Shown here: in pieces, positions 1 through 12,712 of the stretch
How positions within the stretch are numbered: position 1 is the first letter of the stretch
Layout: each line of letters begins with the position of its first letter
DNA from: Bubalus kerabau
Taxonomy: Eukaryota; Chordata; Mammalia; Artiodactyla; Bovidae
Assembly (NCBI RefSeq): GCF_029407905.1
Contig: NC_073637.1
Coordinates: forward strand, 54,188,501-54,252,500
Direction of reading: 5' to 3'
Length of the DNA: 64,000 nucleotides
The notes under the pieces: model-generated
Database searches by the model: none
The model's input: only the letters and a program-made list of their open reading frames with translations
Told to the model about the DNA's origin: nothing
Program-made: the position numbers and the translations under genes

Positions 1-567
1 ATAAGCATATCTGGAGTACAATGCTTGTTGTAGGCAGTCTGTGAAAGACACCATAAAGACCAGACAGAATCTCACACAAATGTATACAGTTAAAAAAAGA
101 ACAAGTAACACTTCTTTCGTCTCATTCAGAGGGAAATTGGTATGCTTTTTCTCATGCATACCTTGTGAGTAATCTTGTAAGAACCCTGAGTTAATTTCAG
201 ATGTATGTTTTTACAGTTTCAAAGGTCAGATAGCTGGAAGCTTTAACTGTAAAATCAAAAGGTTTATCTACTGTGTTTTCAAGGAAACCCTCTAAGAGAG
301 AGGCAAAGGAGATTGCTGCCTCCCTGCCCTTTGTTAAACACAGAAAATTTCATTTCATATGTATACTTTAACCAGTGAGCCATTCACTCCTATATTCCTG
401 AGGGAGATGTATACATAAAAGACAACAAAATAGAGTTATCTGAGCAACAGGGAATATGATTCCCAACCCCAAAACACATCAACTCAACTATATTGAGCCA
501 CATGGGAGAATTACTGAGTAAATCTGAACCATATTTAGGCTATGGTTTAAATAACTTCAAGAATATG
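1..567. other. Intron-like sequence, no gene seen
   Basis: AT-rich, non-repetitive sequence with stops in all frames. I recognise no repeat family and no splice-flanked open segment. It is read as intron of the CSMD-type gene whose exon lies at 15252-15368. Confidence 0.5.
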
Positions 568-780
568 TCAACCTTAGGGCTTCGCTGATAGCTCAGTTGG
601 TAAAGAATCCACCTGCAATGCAGGAGACCCCGGTTTGATCCCTAGTTCAGGAAGATTCGCTGGAGAAGGAATAGACTGCCCACTCCAGTATTCCGGCCTG
701 GAGAATTCCATGGACTGTATAGTCCATGGGGTCACAAAGAGTCAGACATGACTAAGTGACTTTCACTTACATCAACCTTA
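568..780 (+). mobile_element. Bov-tA SINE with target-site duplication
   Basis: A tRNA-like head (gggcttc...gctcagttggtaaag, with a B-box-like ggtttgatcc) is joined to a BovB-derived tail ending in gtcagacatgactaagtgac. The 9-bp direct repeat tcaacctta flanks it at 568-576 and 772-780. The perfect duplication marks a target-primed insertion. It is a non-coding SINE that depends on LINE enzymes made elsewhere. Confidence 0.9.
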
Positions 781-1084
781 AGAAGAGATCTTTCTCCCAA
801 AATTTCAAACCTGTATTTTAGGACCTTTCTGATGCTGGAAAGAATTTATTGATCCTCCTAGGAAAGGAAGCAAAAGAGCAGGAAAGAAAGGGTACTGCAA
901 TGCAACTAATATTTTTCATATCTTCTTAGGTCAAAGCAACAATCTCTGAGTCAGTCTTCCTTAAGGAAACAAGTAAACAGAAAATGACAAGGACAGGTGA
1001 TTTGGGAGGAATCTAATTAGAATAGAATTCCCTTCTATGTGTATGTGTGTATTCTGATGAAGGCTATGGACCTTAGAATCATCT

Positions 1085-1920
1085 TTCATTTTTTTTTAAT
1101 TTAATTTCTTTTTAATTTTCTATTGGAGTATAGCCAATTAACAATAATATGATAGTTTCAGGTGAGTGGTGAAGGGACTTAACCATACATACACATGTAT
1201 CCATTCTCCCCCAAACTCTCCTTCCCTACAGGCTGCCACATAACATTGGGAAGAGTTTCCTATGCTATACAGGAGGTTCTTATCGGTTATTCATTTTAAA
1301 TGTATTAGTGTGGTACATGGCCATCCCAAATTCCCTCACTATCCCTTTCCCTATGCTTACCCCTGGCAACCATAAGTTCATTCTGTAAGCCTGTAAGTCT
1401 CTTTCTGTTTTGTAAGTAAGTTAGTCCATTTATATAATTTCTTTTTAGATTCAACATATAAGGGATGCCATGCTATATTTCTCCTTCTCTATCTGATTTA
1501 CTTTACTCAGTATGACAATCTCTAGGTCTATGTTGCTGCAAATGGCATTATTTCATTCTTTTTAATGACTAAGTGATATGCCATTGTCTATATGTACCAC
1601 ATCTTCTTTATCCATTCTTCTGTTGATGAACATTAAGTTGCTTCAATGTCTTGGCTATCATAAACAGTGCTTTAATGAACATTGGGGTTCAGATTATGTT
1701 TTTCTCTGAATATATGCCCACAAGTGGGATTATAGGATGGTCATATGACAGCTCTATTTTTAAAGGAACCTCCATTGTATTCTCCATAGTGACTGTACCA
1801 ACTTGCGTTCCCACCAGCAGTGTAGGAGGGTTCCCTTCTCTCTACACCCTCTCCAGCATTTGTTGTTTGTAAATTTTTTGAGGATAGACATTTTGGCTGG
1901 TGATATCTCATCATCTTTTT
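1085..1920 (-). mobile_element. Old L1 3' fragment, antisense
   Basis: Read on the minus strand this is the end of L1 ORF2 plus 3' UTR. On the plus strand it shows typical complements such as ttgctgcaaatggcatta, tctttttaatgact and cattcttctgttgatgaac. The frames are broken by many stops. The T-rich start near 1085 is the complement of the poly(A) tail. It is 5'-truncated and diverged, so old. Confidence 0.85.
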
Positions 1921-2989
1921 AAACACACAAAGTAAAATAACTCACATAGGCTTGGAAGAGAAACCAATAATACTGAAATATTATTTCAATAATAATCAAT
2001 ATAATAACTATATCCATATAGTTATCAAAGTACTGTAATAAAAAATACTTTTATGTAGTAATATATATACTTAATTAATGCTTTAACTTGGAAGTTACAG
2101 TTTCAGTTAATTTTTAGTAGTGATAAGAATAAACAATATTTTGAGGTATGTGCAACAATTTTAGGTAATATAAAATATCTCTGATTTTTTTTGTCAACAA
2201 AGTCCCAGTTACTTCTGTTGCTAACATACTTTATTGCTTACATTCAAAAGTAAAGGAAATGCTAAAATTTAGTTATAAAACATTAGCTAGAATCTAATGA
2301 AAATAAAGACATTTTCCCCCATCTAATTTATGAAACAAGGTAAAGATACCCCTGAATTACAAGGAAAAAAAGGAATATCAGCCAATTCCTACTCCCTTTC
2401 ACTAGTAATGTTGGCTCTTGTTTCCCCCCAGATTTCTAAAGGATAAAGAATCCAGAGAAATCGAGGATATCACCCACACTATCAATAGCTGAGCACAGGA
2501 AAGTCCCCCAAACCTTGAGCAGACAGCTGAATGGAAGATGTTGGTCCCTGTTCCTTTGGGATGGAGAACTTTACTCTTCATCCTTAGGGAAAATTAAGAG
2601 GAGAGGAAAATGAAAGCAAATAACTATGGAGGGCAAAATGACCTGGGCAGGACCGCTAAAAGGCATCCCTGTCTCTCTCAAGTGAAGAGTAGCAGAAACA
2701 CCATAGAAGTTTCTCCTGCCTTTTTCAAAGCTTTGTATTCCCTCTGGGGTTGAGGAGGTTAGTCTATCTTCCTAAGGCATTCATGAAAGCCTCATTATAG
2801 CACTTCCAGGAGATTCTGGAGTAGGTCAGGAGAGTTTCTTAATTCATTTCATTTAAGACCACATCATATGCCAGATGGAGCAGACATTTTGTGTTCCAAT
2901 TCCAGTTTGAATTTTCCCCTCTTCCAGGCCTACTCAGTCAGTAAATAATGAAGCTGGAAATCAAAACTACACCTCTCTGATACTAAAAA
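1921..2989. other. Intron-like sequence, no gene seen
   Basis: AT-rich unique sequence. No exon with both splice sites and no recognisable repeat was found. Confidence 0.5.
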
Positions 2990-4064
2990 TTTGGGTTGCA
3001 ACTGTGTGGATCACAATAAACTGTGGAAAATTCTTCAAGAGATGGGAATACCAGACCACCTGATCTGCCTCTTGAGAAATTTGTATGCAGGTCAGGAAGC
3101 AACAGTTAGAACTGGACATGGAACAACAGACTGGTTCCAAATAGGAAAAGGAGTTCGTCAAGGCTGTATATTGTCACCCTGTTTATTTAACCTCTATGCA
3201 GAGTACATCATGAGAAACGCTGGACTGGAAGAAACACAAGCTGGAATCAAGATTGCCAGGAGAAATATCAATAACCTCAGATATGCAGATGACACAACCC
3301 TTATGGCAGAAAGTGAAGAGGAACTCAAAAGCTTCTTGATGAAAGTGAAAGTGGAGAGTGAAAGAGTTGGCTTAAAGCTCAACATTCAGAAAATGAAGAT
3401 CATGGCATCTGGTCCCATCACTTCATGGGAAATAGATGGGGAAACAGTGGAAACAGTGTCAGACTTTATTTTTCTGGGCTCCAAAATCACTGCAAATGGT
3501 GACTGCAGCCATGAAATTAAAAGACACTTACTCCTTGGAAGGAAAGTTATGACCAACCTAGATAGCATATTCAAAAGCAGAGACATTACTTGCCAACCAA
3601 GGTGCATCTAGTCAAGGCTATGGTTTTTCCTGTGGTCATGAATGGATGTGAGAGTTGGACTATGAAGAAGGCTGAACACCAAAGAATTGATGCTTTTGAA
3701 CTGTGGTGTTGGAGAAGACTCTTGAGAGTCCCTTGGACTGCAAGGAGATCCAACCAGTCCATTCTGAAGGAGATCAGCCCTGGGATTTCTTTGGAAGGAC
3801 TGATGCTAAAGCTGAACCTCCAGTACTTTGGCCACCTCATGCGAAGAGTTGACTCATTGGAAAAGACTGTGATGCTGGGAGGGATTGGGGGCAGAAGGAG
3901 AAGGGGACGACAGAGGATGAGATGGATGGATGGCATCACTGACTCGATGGACGTGAGTCTGAGTGAACTCCGGGAGTTGGTGAGGGACAGGGAGGCCTGG
4001 TGTGCTGCGATTCATGGGGTCACAAAGAGTCGGACACGACTGAGCGACTGATCTGATCTGATCT
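2990..4064 (+). mobile_element. BovB LINE 3' part with broken reverse transcriptase
   Basis: A 5'-truncated RTE-type LINE. The open frame at 2991-3611 encodes reverse transcriptase with GVRQGCILSPCLFN and the catalytic YADD (residues about 98-101). The reading then moves to another frame at about 3590 and continues to 4051 through the C-terminal region (CESWT, FELWCWRRLLRVPWTARR). Compared with other copies in the window, one T appears lost at about 3589-3591 (attacttgcc instead of attactttgcc). That explains the frameshift. The element ends in the typical gagcgactgatctgatctg tail. It carries no endonuclease and cannot be active. Confidence 0.92.
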
Positions 4065-4830
4065 GCAGCAAAGAGTTTTGAAAAATCTCTGAGTTTTGCA
4101 TTCTATGCATTTAGTCAACAGCAAGATATTAATATAATGTATATTTTATTTTTCCTAACATTCACTGCATACATTTATTAGAAGCCCACTATATACACAG
4201 ACTATGTCAGGCTCCAGAGGTAGAAACAGTGTGCAAAAAATACATGGAAACTTTAACTTAAGACGTCAAGGAGTCAAGAGACAGAAATAGATATTTTACA
4301 AATAAATATATAATTACAAGTTGTTATGAATGTCATGAAATTAATTGATGAAAAACTCTGCATGATGGGGCTTCTAAACTAATCTGGAAAAGAGGAACGA
4401 AACTTTCTTGAGAAAGCAACGTTTGTGAGATGATAAGATAGGAGTTAATAAATTGCTACAGAGTTGTTTTTTTTTTTTTTTCCTCTCTATCTAAACTTAC
4501 ATATCTTAGGCTAACATGTTAGCTGTTTTAAGTAATATTTTAATAATAAAAGGGATTATAATTGGTAAAAATTGAGAGGGAAGTATGAAACCAAGCAACG
4601 ACAAGAGATTGAAGTTTTTTAAATGCACCAATAATTCAATTAAAATCATTTTTAAAGCTTGCCTTTCTGTACATAGTTTCCTACAAAATCATTGATTAAT
4701 GATTTCTAGGGTCTTGGGAGTGGAGCAAATGGGGAGTGACTGCTGATAAGCATAGGAATTCTTTTGGGGTGACAAAAATATTATGAAATTAGTTAGTGGG
4801 GTTGGTTACATAACTTTGTGAATATACTAA
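4065..4830. other. Intron-like sequence with a poly(T) run
   Basis: Unique AT-rich sequence with a T run at about 4467-4483. No gene or named repeat was recognised. Confidence 0.5.
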
Positions 4831-6006
4831 GTTCAGTTCAGTTCAGTCGCTCAGTCGTGTCTGACTCTTTGCGACCCCATGAATCGCAGCACGCCAGGCC
4901 TCCCTGTCCATCACTAACTCCCAGAGTTTGCCTAAACTCATCTCCATTGAATTGGTTATGCCATCCAACCATCTCATCCTCTGTCATCCCCTTCTCCTCC
5001 TGCCTTCAATCTTTCCCAGCTTCAGGGTCTTTTCAAGGAGTCAGTTCTCACATCAGGTGACCAAAGTATTGGAGTTTCAGCTTCAGCATCAGTCCTTCCA
5101 ATGAACACTAAGGACTGATATCCTTTAGGATGGGCTGATTGGATCTCTTTGCAGTCCAAGGAACTCTCAAAAGTCTTCTCCAATCCCAGAGTTCAAAAGT
5201 ATCCATTCTTTGGTGCTCAGCTTTCTTGATACTCTAACTCTCATATCCATAGATGACTACTGGAAAAACCATAGCCTTGACTAGACAGATATTGTTTTGG
5301 CAAAGTAATATCTCTGCTTTTTAATATGCTGTCTATGTTGGTCATAACTTTCCTTCCAAGGAGTGAAGGTCTTTTAATTTCACGGCTGCAGTCACCATCT
5401 GCCGTGATTTTGGAGCCCAGAAAAATAAAGTCAGCCACTGTTTCCACTGTTTGCCCATCTATTTGCCATGAAATGATGGGACCAGATGCCTTGATCTTAA
5501 TTTTCTGAATATTGAGCATTAAGCCAACTTTTTCACTCTCCTCTTTCACTTTTATCAAGAGGCTTGTTAGTTCTTCTTCACTTTCTGCCGTAAAGGAGGT
5601 GTCATCTGCATATCTGAGGTTATTGATATTTCTCCTGGCAATCTTAAATCCAGATTGTGCTTCATCCAGCCCAACATTTCTCATGATGCACTCTGCATAT
5701 AAATTAAATAAACAGGGTGACAATATACAGCCTTGACGTACTCCTTTTCCTATTAGGAACCGGTCTGTTGCTCTACGTCCAGTTCTAACTGTTGCTTCCT
5801 GACCTGCATGCAGATTTCTCAAGAGGCAGGTCAGGTGGTCTGGTATTCCCATCTCTTTCAGAATTTTCCATGTTTTGTTATGATCTACACAGTCAAAGGC
5901 TTTGGCATAGTCAATTAAGCAGAAATAGATGTTTGTCTGGAACTCTCTTGCTATTTTGATGATCCAGCAGATGTTGGCAATTTAATCTCTGGTTCCTCTG
6001 CCTTTT

Positions 6007-6045
6007 CTTTCTTTTTTTTTTTTCTTATTTATTTATTTATTTAAA
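6007..6045. repeat. T-rich / (ATTT)n insert inside BovB
   Basis: Other BovB copies in the window read ccttttct directly into aaaaccagc. Here about 35 bases of poly(T) and four ATTT units intervene. This could be a retro-insertion that retained only its poly(A)-type tail, or simple-repeat growth. Confidence 0.6.
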
Positions 6046-6562
6046 ACCAGCTTGAACATCTGGAAGTTCACATTCCCATATTGCTGAAGCCTGGCTTGGA
6101 TTTATGTGGTAGTTTGAGCATTCCTTGGCATTGTCTTCCTTTGAGATTGGAATGAAAACTGACCTTTTCCAGTCCTGTAGCCACTGCTGAGTTTTCCAAA
6201 TTTGCTGGCCTATTGAAGGCAGCACTTTCACAGCATCATCTTTCAGGATTTGAAATAGCTCAAATGTAATTCCATCACCTCCAATAGCTTTGTTCGTAGT
6301 GATGCCTCATAAGGCCCACTTGACTTCACATTCTAGGATGTCTGGCTCTAGATGAGTGATCACACCATTGTGATCATCTGGGTCATGAAGATCTTTTTTG
6401 TACATGTCTTTTGTGTATTTTTGCCACGTCTTCTTAATATCTTCTGCTTCTATTAGTTCCATACCATTTCTGTCCTTTATGGTGCCCATCTTTGCATGAA
6501 ATGTTCTCTTGGTATCTCTAATTTTCTTGGAGAGATCTCTAGTCTTTCCCATTCTATTGTTT

Positions 6563-6661
6563 TCCTCTATTTCTTTTTTTTTATTTTATTTTATTTTTAA
6601 ACTTTACATAATTGTATTAGTTTTGCCAAATATCAAAATGAATCCACCTCCTCTATTTCTT
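6563..6661 (-). mobile_element. Short L1-BT 3' stub nested in BovB, with TSD
   Basis: About 73 bp (6576-6648) match the complement of the last bases of the full-length L1 in this window: T-rich tail, then aaactttacataattgtatt and tatcaaaatgaatcc. It is flanked by the perfect 13-bp repeat tcctctatttctt at 6563-6575 and 6649-6661. BovB resumes exactly after the second repeat, so the L1 inserted later than the BovB. Confidence 0.92.
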
Positions 6662-7751
6662 GGCACTGATCACTGAGGAAGGCTTTCTTATCTCTCCTTG
6701 CTATTCTTTGGAACTCTGTATTCAAATGGGTGTACCTTTCCTTTTCTCCTTTGTTTTTCTTTTCCCTTCTTTTCACAGCTGTTTGTAAGGCCTCCTCAAA
6801 GAGCTATTTTGCATTTTTGCATTTGTTTTTCTTGTGGATGGTCTTGATCCCTGTCTTCTGTACAATGTCATGAGCCTCCATCCATAGTTCATCAGGCACT
6901 CTGTCTATCAGATCTAGTCCCTTTAATCTATTTCCCACTTCCACTGTATAATCATAAGGGATTTGGTTTAGGTCATACCTAATGGTCTAATGCTTTTCCA
7001 TACTTTCTTCAATTTATGCCTGAATTTGGCAATAAGGAGTTCATGATCTGAGCCAAAGTCAGCTCCTGGTCTTGTTTTTGCTGACTGTATAGAGCTTCTC
7101 CATCTTTGGCTGCAAAGAATATAATCAATCTGATTTTGGTGTTGACCATCTGGTGATGTCCATGTGTAGAGTTTTCTGCTGTGTTTTTGGAGGAGGGTGT
7201 TTGCTATTATCAGTGCTTTATCTTGGCAAAACTCTTATTAGCCTTTACTCTGCTTCATTCTGTACTCCAATGCCAAATTTACATGTTACTCCAAGTGTTT
7301 CTTGACTTCCTACTTTTGCATTCCAGTCACCTATAATGAAAAGGGCATTGTTTTGGAGTGTTAGTTCTAAAAGGTCTTGTAGGTCTTCACAGAACCATTC
7401 AATTTCAGCTTCTTCAGCATTACTGGTCAGGGAATAGACTTGGATTACTGTGATATTGAATGGTTTGCCTTGGACACGAACAGAGATCATTCTGTCATTT
7501 TGAGATTGCATCCAAGTACTACATTTCAAACTCATTTATTGACTCTGATGGCTACTCCATTTCTTCTAAGGGATTCTTGCCCACAGTAGTAGATATGATG
7601 GTCATCGGAGTTAAATTCATCCATTCCAGTGCAGTTTAGTTCGCTGATTTCTAAAATGTCAATGTTCACTCTTGCCATCTCCTGTTTGACCACTTCCAAT
7701 TTTCCTTGATTCATGGACCTAACATTCCAGGTTCCTATGCAATATTGCTCT

Positions 7752-8868
7752 GTGACATTCAACTGGGCTATATCAGGGTCCACTAGAAGTGGACCATACT
7801 TCTATAAGTACCACAGTTCTTTCAACCTGAAGGGGTCACAGGCCACATCTAGTAAACCATTGATTTAATGTATACCATATTGCTCTTTTTTGACCTGTAA
7901 GGTTCATCACTTTTGAAAGTACCTAAACTTGCTCTCTGAGAAAATTTTATATATTATATAGTAATTTTCAATATAGAGTATATTTGATGATAAATTATGC
8001 ATTACACAATGAAAATACAGAATTGAAATTGTGAGTAGTTTAAGGCTGTGTTGGGTATAATATAAAGTGTCTAAGATATATGCATACATAAGTACCTCTT
8101 CCATGTAAATGATTTGAGAGCCTTCTATCTCTCTCAGTGGAAGGTACCTCGATTTTCCTTGCTATTCAGTCCTCTTCCATTGCACACACTTGGTCAAACC
8201 ATCAGTGGGAAGTCCTTTTTATTGCTCTAGAATCCTTAAAATGTAGTTTTGGTCTTCCACAGATTTCCCTAGAAATACCGTATCTATTTATTGCATCACT
8301 GCTTCATAGTTCACAGGATAGTTACAGCATGAACATATTTTACTTGTACAAATCAAATCATACACATTTATCCAAAAGAGGATTAAAAAAGCAAACATGA
8401 AAAGAGGGAAAAAGAAAAATAATACAATATTGAACTGTGTGGGTGACCGCCACCTCAGTGAGGGTATGCTACACACAGATAAACTGGTAGCAAAGATTTG
8501 CCGCTGTGAAATGAATGGTAGATATGTTTACCATTCCTTCAGTGAAACTCAATATCCATGTCGCCATCAGATTGTAAAAATCTTATCCTTTCATATATTT
8601 CCAATGTTTAAAGATACATATCCTACCCATATAGTGTCTCTAAATGTAAAGCAATACTGATTCCTGGTAATCAGAGAAACAGCAAATATTTCAATCCCAG
8701 AGAAAGGAAAAAAAAAAAAAAAAAGGCTTACACGTATTTACTGAAAGGATGCTTCCTTTTTTTTTCCCCCCATTTTAAACAAGATGTTTATTTAAACAAC
8801 AAGACACTTGACTTGAAGGGAAAACTATCTAGGATTCATTTCTTTTAACAGAAATTTCTCCCTACTTA
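7752..8868. other. Intron-like sequence, simple A and T runs
   Basis: Unique AT-rich sequence. It holds a poly(A) run near 8709-8724 and a T/C tract near 8757-8771. Small open frames here have no recognisable product. Confidence 0.5.
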
Positions 8869-9112
8869 GGGCTTCCCACATGGAGCAGTGATAAAGAATC
8901 TGCCTGCCAATGCAGGAGATACAAGAGACTCAGGTTCCATCCCTGGATCCAGCAAATCTCCTGGAGAAGGCAATGGCAACCACTCCAGTATTCTTGCCTG
9001 GGAATTTCATGGACATAGGAGCCTGGTGGGCTACAGTCCATGGTGTGACAAACATGGATGTGACTGAGCACACACTCACTCACACACACACATACACACA
9101 TACACATCTCCT
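8869..9112 (+). mobile_element. Bov-tA SINE with (CA)n tail
   Basis: The tRNA-like head (gggcttcccacatggagcag) is followed by the BovB-derived body (cactccagtattcttgcctgg, tggtgggctacagtccatgg). It ends in an (AC)n-rich tail at about 9069-9107. No clean TSD is visible. Confidence 0.88.
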
Positions 9113-9307
9113 TACATAAAGACAGACTGTCCTACATGTAACAGCTATGTACAAAAATGTTATAAAATTTCCCTTGGTTTACAATAATAAATGAAAAACT
9201 TTAAAATTCTCCAGTCAAACAAGGTATGCAAGGATTTTTATGATGCTCTTAAAAGAAAAAAAACAGAGCAAAATAACTGGAATAAAAAAATAATAACTGA
9301 ATTAGCT

Positions 9308-9804
9308 TCAGTAGCAGAGACATTACTTTGCCAACAAAGGTTCGTCTAGTCAAGGCTATGGTTTTCCCTGTGGTCATGTATGGATGTGAGACTTGGACTG
9401 TGAAGAAGGCTGAGCGCCGAAGAATTGATGCTTTTGAACTGTGGTGTTAGAGAAGACTCTTGAGAGTCCATTGGACTGTAAGGAGATCCAACCAATCCAT
9501 CCTGAAGGAGATCAGCCCTGGGATTTCTTTGGAAGGAATGATGCTAAAGCTGAACCTCCAGTACTTTGGCCACCTCATGTGAAGAGTTGGCTCATTGGAA
9601 AAGACTCTGATGCTGGGAGGGATTGGGGGCATGAGGAGAAGGGGACGACAGAGGATGAGATGGCTGGATGGCATCACTGACTTGATGGACGTGAGTCTCA
9701 GTGAACTCTGGGAGTTGGTGATGGACAGGGAAGCCTGGCGTGCTGTGATTCATGGGATTGCAAAGAGTCGGACACGACTGAGTGACTGATCTGATCTGAT
9801 CTGG
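9308..9804 (+). mobile_element. BovB 3' end, truncated
   Basis: About 500 bp of the BovB C-terminal coding end, starting at agcagagacattactttgcc and ending in gactgatctgatctgatctgg. The frame is broken by a stop after FELWC (gtgttag near 9444) and by small indels. It is the same 3' end as in the copy at 2990-4064. Confidence 0.9.
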
Positions 9805-10100
9805 TCTGAACACCTTCAAATCAGTATCATATTTGCTGTCAGTCATGAGTCCTTCCTTGGGCTTTTTTATCATCCGCCATGGTGAGCGCTGGAGTCTCCT
9901 TAACTGCTGTTTCACAAAAGAGGTACCAGCTATGCCCTGTACGAGCACACAAGCAGCACCAGGAACGGCAGAAGCAGGACAGGGTATACCTTGAATGTCT
10001 TGTATTTAAGTCCATTTCTGGGGTAATTTCAACCAAATGAAATGTCTGTGTTGTGCTGACAGTGGACACCATTTTAGAAGAGCATGGTCTGGGCAAGCAT
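9805..10100 (-). other. Unassigned CpG-containing patch, possible old gene fragment
   Basis: The minus strand is open from 10096 to 9839 (85 codons) and has an overlapping second open frame. The base composition is less AT-rich than its surroundings. A minus-strand ATG near 9880 sits in a good context (caccatggcgg). I do not recognise the peptide. It could be a piece of a processed pseudogene whose tail was displaced by the adjacent BovB, or chance. There is no poly(A) tail or TSD to support retroposition. Confidence 0.25.
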
Positions 10101-10389
10101 AGTTCATTTAATCACCTACTAGACTTTTATGGAGAACCTACTGTGTTTCAGATATGTTCTAGAAAGAGAAAAGGAAAATTCTAAGACTTTTGTGTTTAAA
10201 AAATCACTAGCTGTGGTAGGAACTTGTGGGGATGAGTGGAACTTGGAGTCTGTTGAAAGAGCCCAAATGGAAACTGTTGGGAGTCTGGTTTGCAATAGTT
10301 ACAGTGGCAGAGAGGAGAGGAGAGGCTGATAAGCTACAGGAAGATATAAGCAAGTCAGGGAGAAAGTGTCAAGAACAATGGCGTTTTGC

Positions 10390-10500
10390 CTGAAAAAAGG
10401 ATATATATGTATACATACATGTATATGTCACTTTGTTGTACATCTGAAACTAACACAACACTTTAACTATACCTCAATGAAAGTGGTTAAAAAGAGAATA
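10390..10500 (+). mobile_element. Old L1 3'-UTR tail
   Basis: The stretch cactttgttgtacatctgaa followed by actaacacaacac and actatacctcaatgaaa is the common ending of mammalian L1 3' UTRs, in sense. Only the last 100 or so bases remain. Confidence 0.65.
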
Positions 10501-12398
10501 ATGGCATTTTATGATACAGTAGGCCATTTCACATTTTTAGTATTTAAATTTTTTCACTCTATATGTATATATAAAATAATTCTTTAGTGCTATGAAATCA
10601 TAACTAATTACAGCAAATAATATAAATGTTAGAATTATTTTCAAAGTAATAGCCCATTTTAGAATTAGCATTTTGTAAAGTATTTCCCAAGGAACATTGG
10701 TCCTGTGAAATGAAAAAGGGTCTCCATGATCAAATAAGTTTGTAAGAAGGAGTATGACATTCCCCAAACTTTACTAAAGTCTCAGTTAAGTCTCATAAAA
10801 CCATGTTCATTTTACTTAATCACAGAATCATTTCTTCTCATAATACATGTGTTCTACAAAAATGCTATTAATATAGATTTAAGGGTAGTCATATGTATCA
10901 TATACATTATAATCAGGAACAGGTGAGTTCTTATGCAGTGTGTCGCAATGGATACCTGCTGTTTAAAAACACAGCCAGTTTGACAAAAGGCCAACAAGTA
11001 TGAGTCAAATGGCAAAAAGAAGAATAGAATAAAAGGTCCTGCCTTGCTTTTATTCTACTGATTGCTTAATAGAGCCATAAAGTTAAAGGCTGACCTTTTC
11101 TGAACTAGCCAATAAAATGAAATTAAAACAGGAAGAGAGACACGAACACAGAAATCATCTAGGAATCAACTTTAGAAGAATTAGTAAAGTTGGCCTGACT
11201 TAGTCATTCTTCCATTTGGATTTATATAAACATACAACAGATTACATCTTTACCTCACAGCATAGTGAATTTTCCTGCATAAGTTTCCTGCAGCATAACT
11301 TACTGCATAAAATAGTATCAGTCATCACAGTATTCAACATAACTGACCATAAAATAGGCCATACTGTAAGTAATGACCAGAAAAAATATAAAATTATTGC
11401 TTCCAGTACAAATAACAAAATCTAACATAATACTAGGTACCATAAAGAGCTGTGATTATACAGCAACCCTGTATATATTCATTATATACATAAATGTATG
11501 CATTTATACATTTAATGTATACATAAGTGTATGCATTATATACATATATAAAACAAATCGTATTTTCATATTTTATAAATGAGATTTTTAACAAGAGCTG
11601 CCACCAAATGTTTGTTATACAAAATAAAATAACAAAAAACACATTGAGGCTGTCAGATGCATGGTAATGTGGAATAGCAGAATGTTCATGACTAAGTCAA
11701 AAAGCAGAACTTAAGTTAGAAGCTCTTATTTCTATTCATTCTTTCCAAATGTAAAAATAAGAACATTTGTCATATCCTTTTAAAGTATTGTCATTTTGGA
11801 GCCCTTTAAAATCAGAAAGAAAATTAACATAAAGCATGCTGCTTATTCTTGAATGATTTTCTCATCAGTAATATTATTAGTTGAATAAAATTATCAGTGC
11901 CAAAATAAGAATACACCTGACTACTCTGATCTCAAACAATAATGAGTGATGAGAGCAATACATCTTTGGTTATTATCATCACTGTCAATTTGTTGTTGTT
12001 CTGGGGAATTCTAATTTTAATATGTATAATTCTTACTATTTATTACCATGTTATAGAACATTAAAAGTAAAAAAGGTAAAACATTCATTAGCCACCCAAC
12101 TCAGTACAACTTACTGTTTGTTTTGTGTGTGTGTGTGTGTTTTGAATATATTGTTGTATCTTTAAACTTTGGTCAGAAACCCATCAAAAGCTTTGGCTTT
12201 TTCAAACTCATGACTCTTTTCAAGCCACCTAACACCACTGCATTCAGTTCTTTAAAAGGAAAATCAGGCATTAATTCCAGTAAATTCCCAGCATAAAACC
12301 TGTGTATTTTCATTTTTCTTTAACACTTTTCTTAAGTAACAGAGGACTGTCACTAATGCTTTCTAAAGTTAATCACTCAGTTTTAGTTTTTTATTTTA
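10501..12398. other. Intron-like AT-rich sequence
   Basis: Unique sequence. It includes a TATA/TACA-rich stretch at about 11465-11560 and a (TG)n microsatellite at about 12125-12141. No gene was recognised. Confidence 0.5.
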
Positions 12399-12712
12399 CA
12401 TTAGCTCAGCTGGTAAAGAATCTGCCTACAATGCAAGAGACCCCGGTTTGATTCCAGGGTCAGGAAGATCCCCTGGAGAAGGGATAAGCTACCCAATCTA
12501 GTATTCTTGAGCTTCCCTGGTGGCTCAGATAGTAAAGAATCCAGCTTCAATGCTGGAGTCCTGGGTTCAAACCCTGGGTTGGGAAGATCCCCTGGAGGAG
12601 GGCATGACAACCCACTCCAGTATTCTTGTCGAGAGAATGCCCACAGACAGAGGAGCCTGGTGGGCTATAGCCCATGGGGTTGCAAAGAATCAGACATGAC
12701 TGAGTGAATCAG
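12399..12712 (+). mobile_element. Two Bov-tA SINE units in tandem
   Basis: A first unit (12399-12510: ttagctcagctggtaaagaa to ctagtattcttga) is truncated in its body. It runs straight into a second, fuller unit (12511-12712: gcttccctggtggctcagat to cagacatgactgagtgaatc). Either one SINE inserted into another or the two are a tandem dimer. Confidence 0.85.

Larger units (their letters stand above)
4831..7751 (-). mobile_element. BovB LINE, antisense, nearly complete but dead
   Basis: On the plus strand it begins with the complement of the BovB 3' tail (gttcagttcagttcagtcgc) and runs through the reverse transcriptase. A minus frame at 5852-5241 contains GVRQGCILSPCLFN and YADDTSF. The linker is at 6552-6307, and endonuclease remnants lie at 7783-7245 (IGTWNVRSMNQGKLEVVKQE). 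Similarity to the other BovB copies stops at about 7751, so the 5' end is truncated. Stops and frameshifts split every domain. It is interrupted by an A/T-rich insert (about 6007-6045) and a nested L1 stub (6576-6648). The variant tgccttcaatctttcccag at about 5001-5019 places it in a different subfamily from the copies at 30916 and 63377. Confidence 0.92.

Noticed and set aside
577..660. Possible tRNA genes at SINE heads (several places)
   Set aside because: Box-like sequences are present but cloverleaf stems are not, and each is joined to a SINE body.
12001..12150. Short regular repeats that might suggest a CRISPR-like array
   Set aside because: Only a (TG)n microsatellite; no repeat-spacer pattern anywhere, and the DNA is mammalian.
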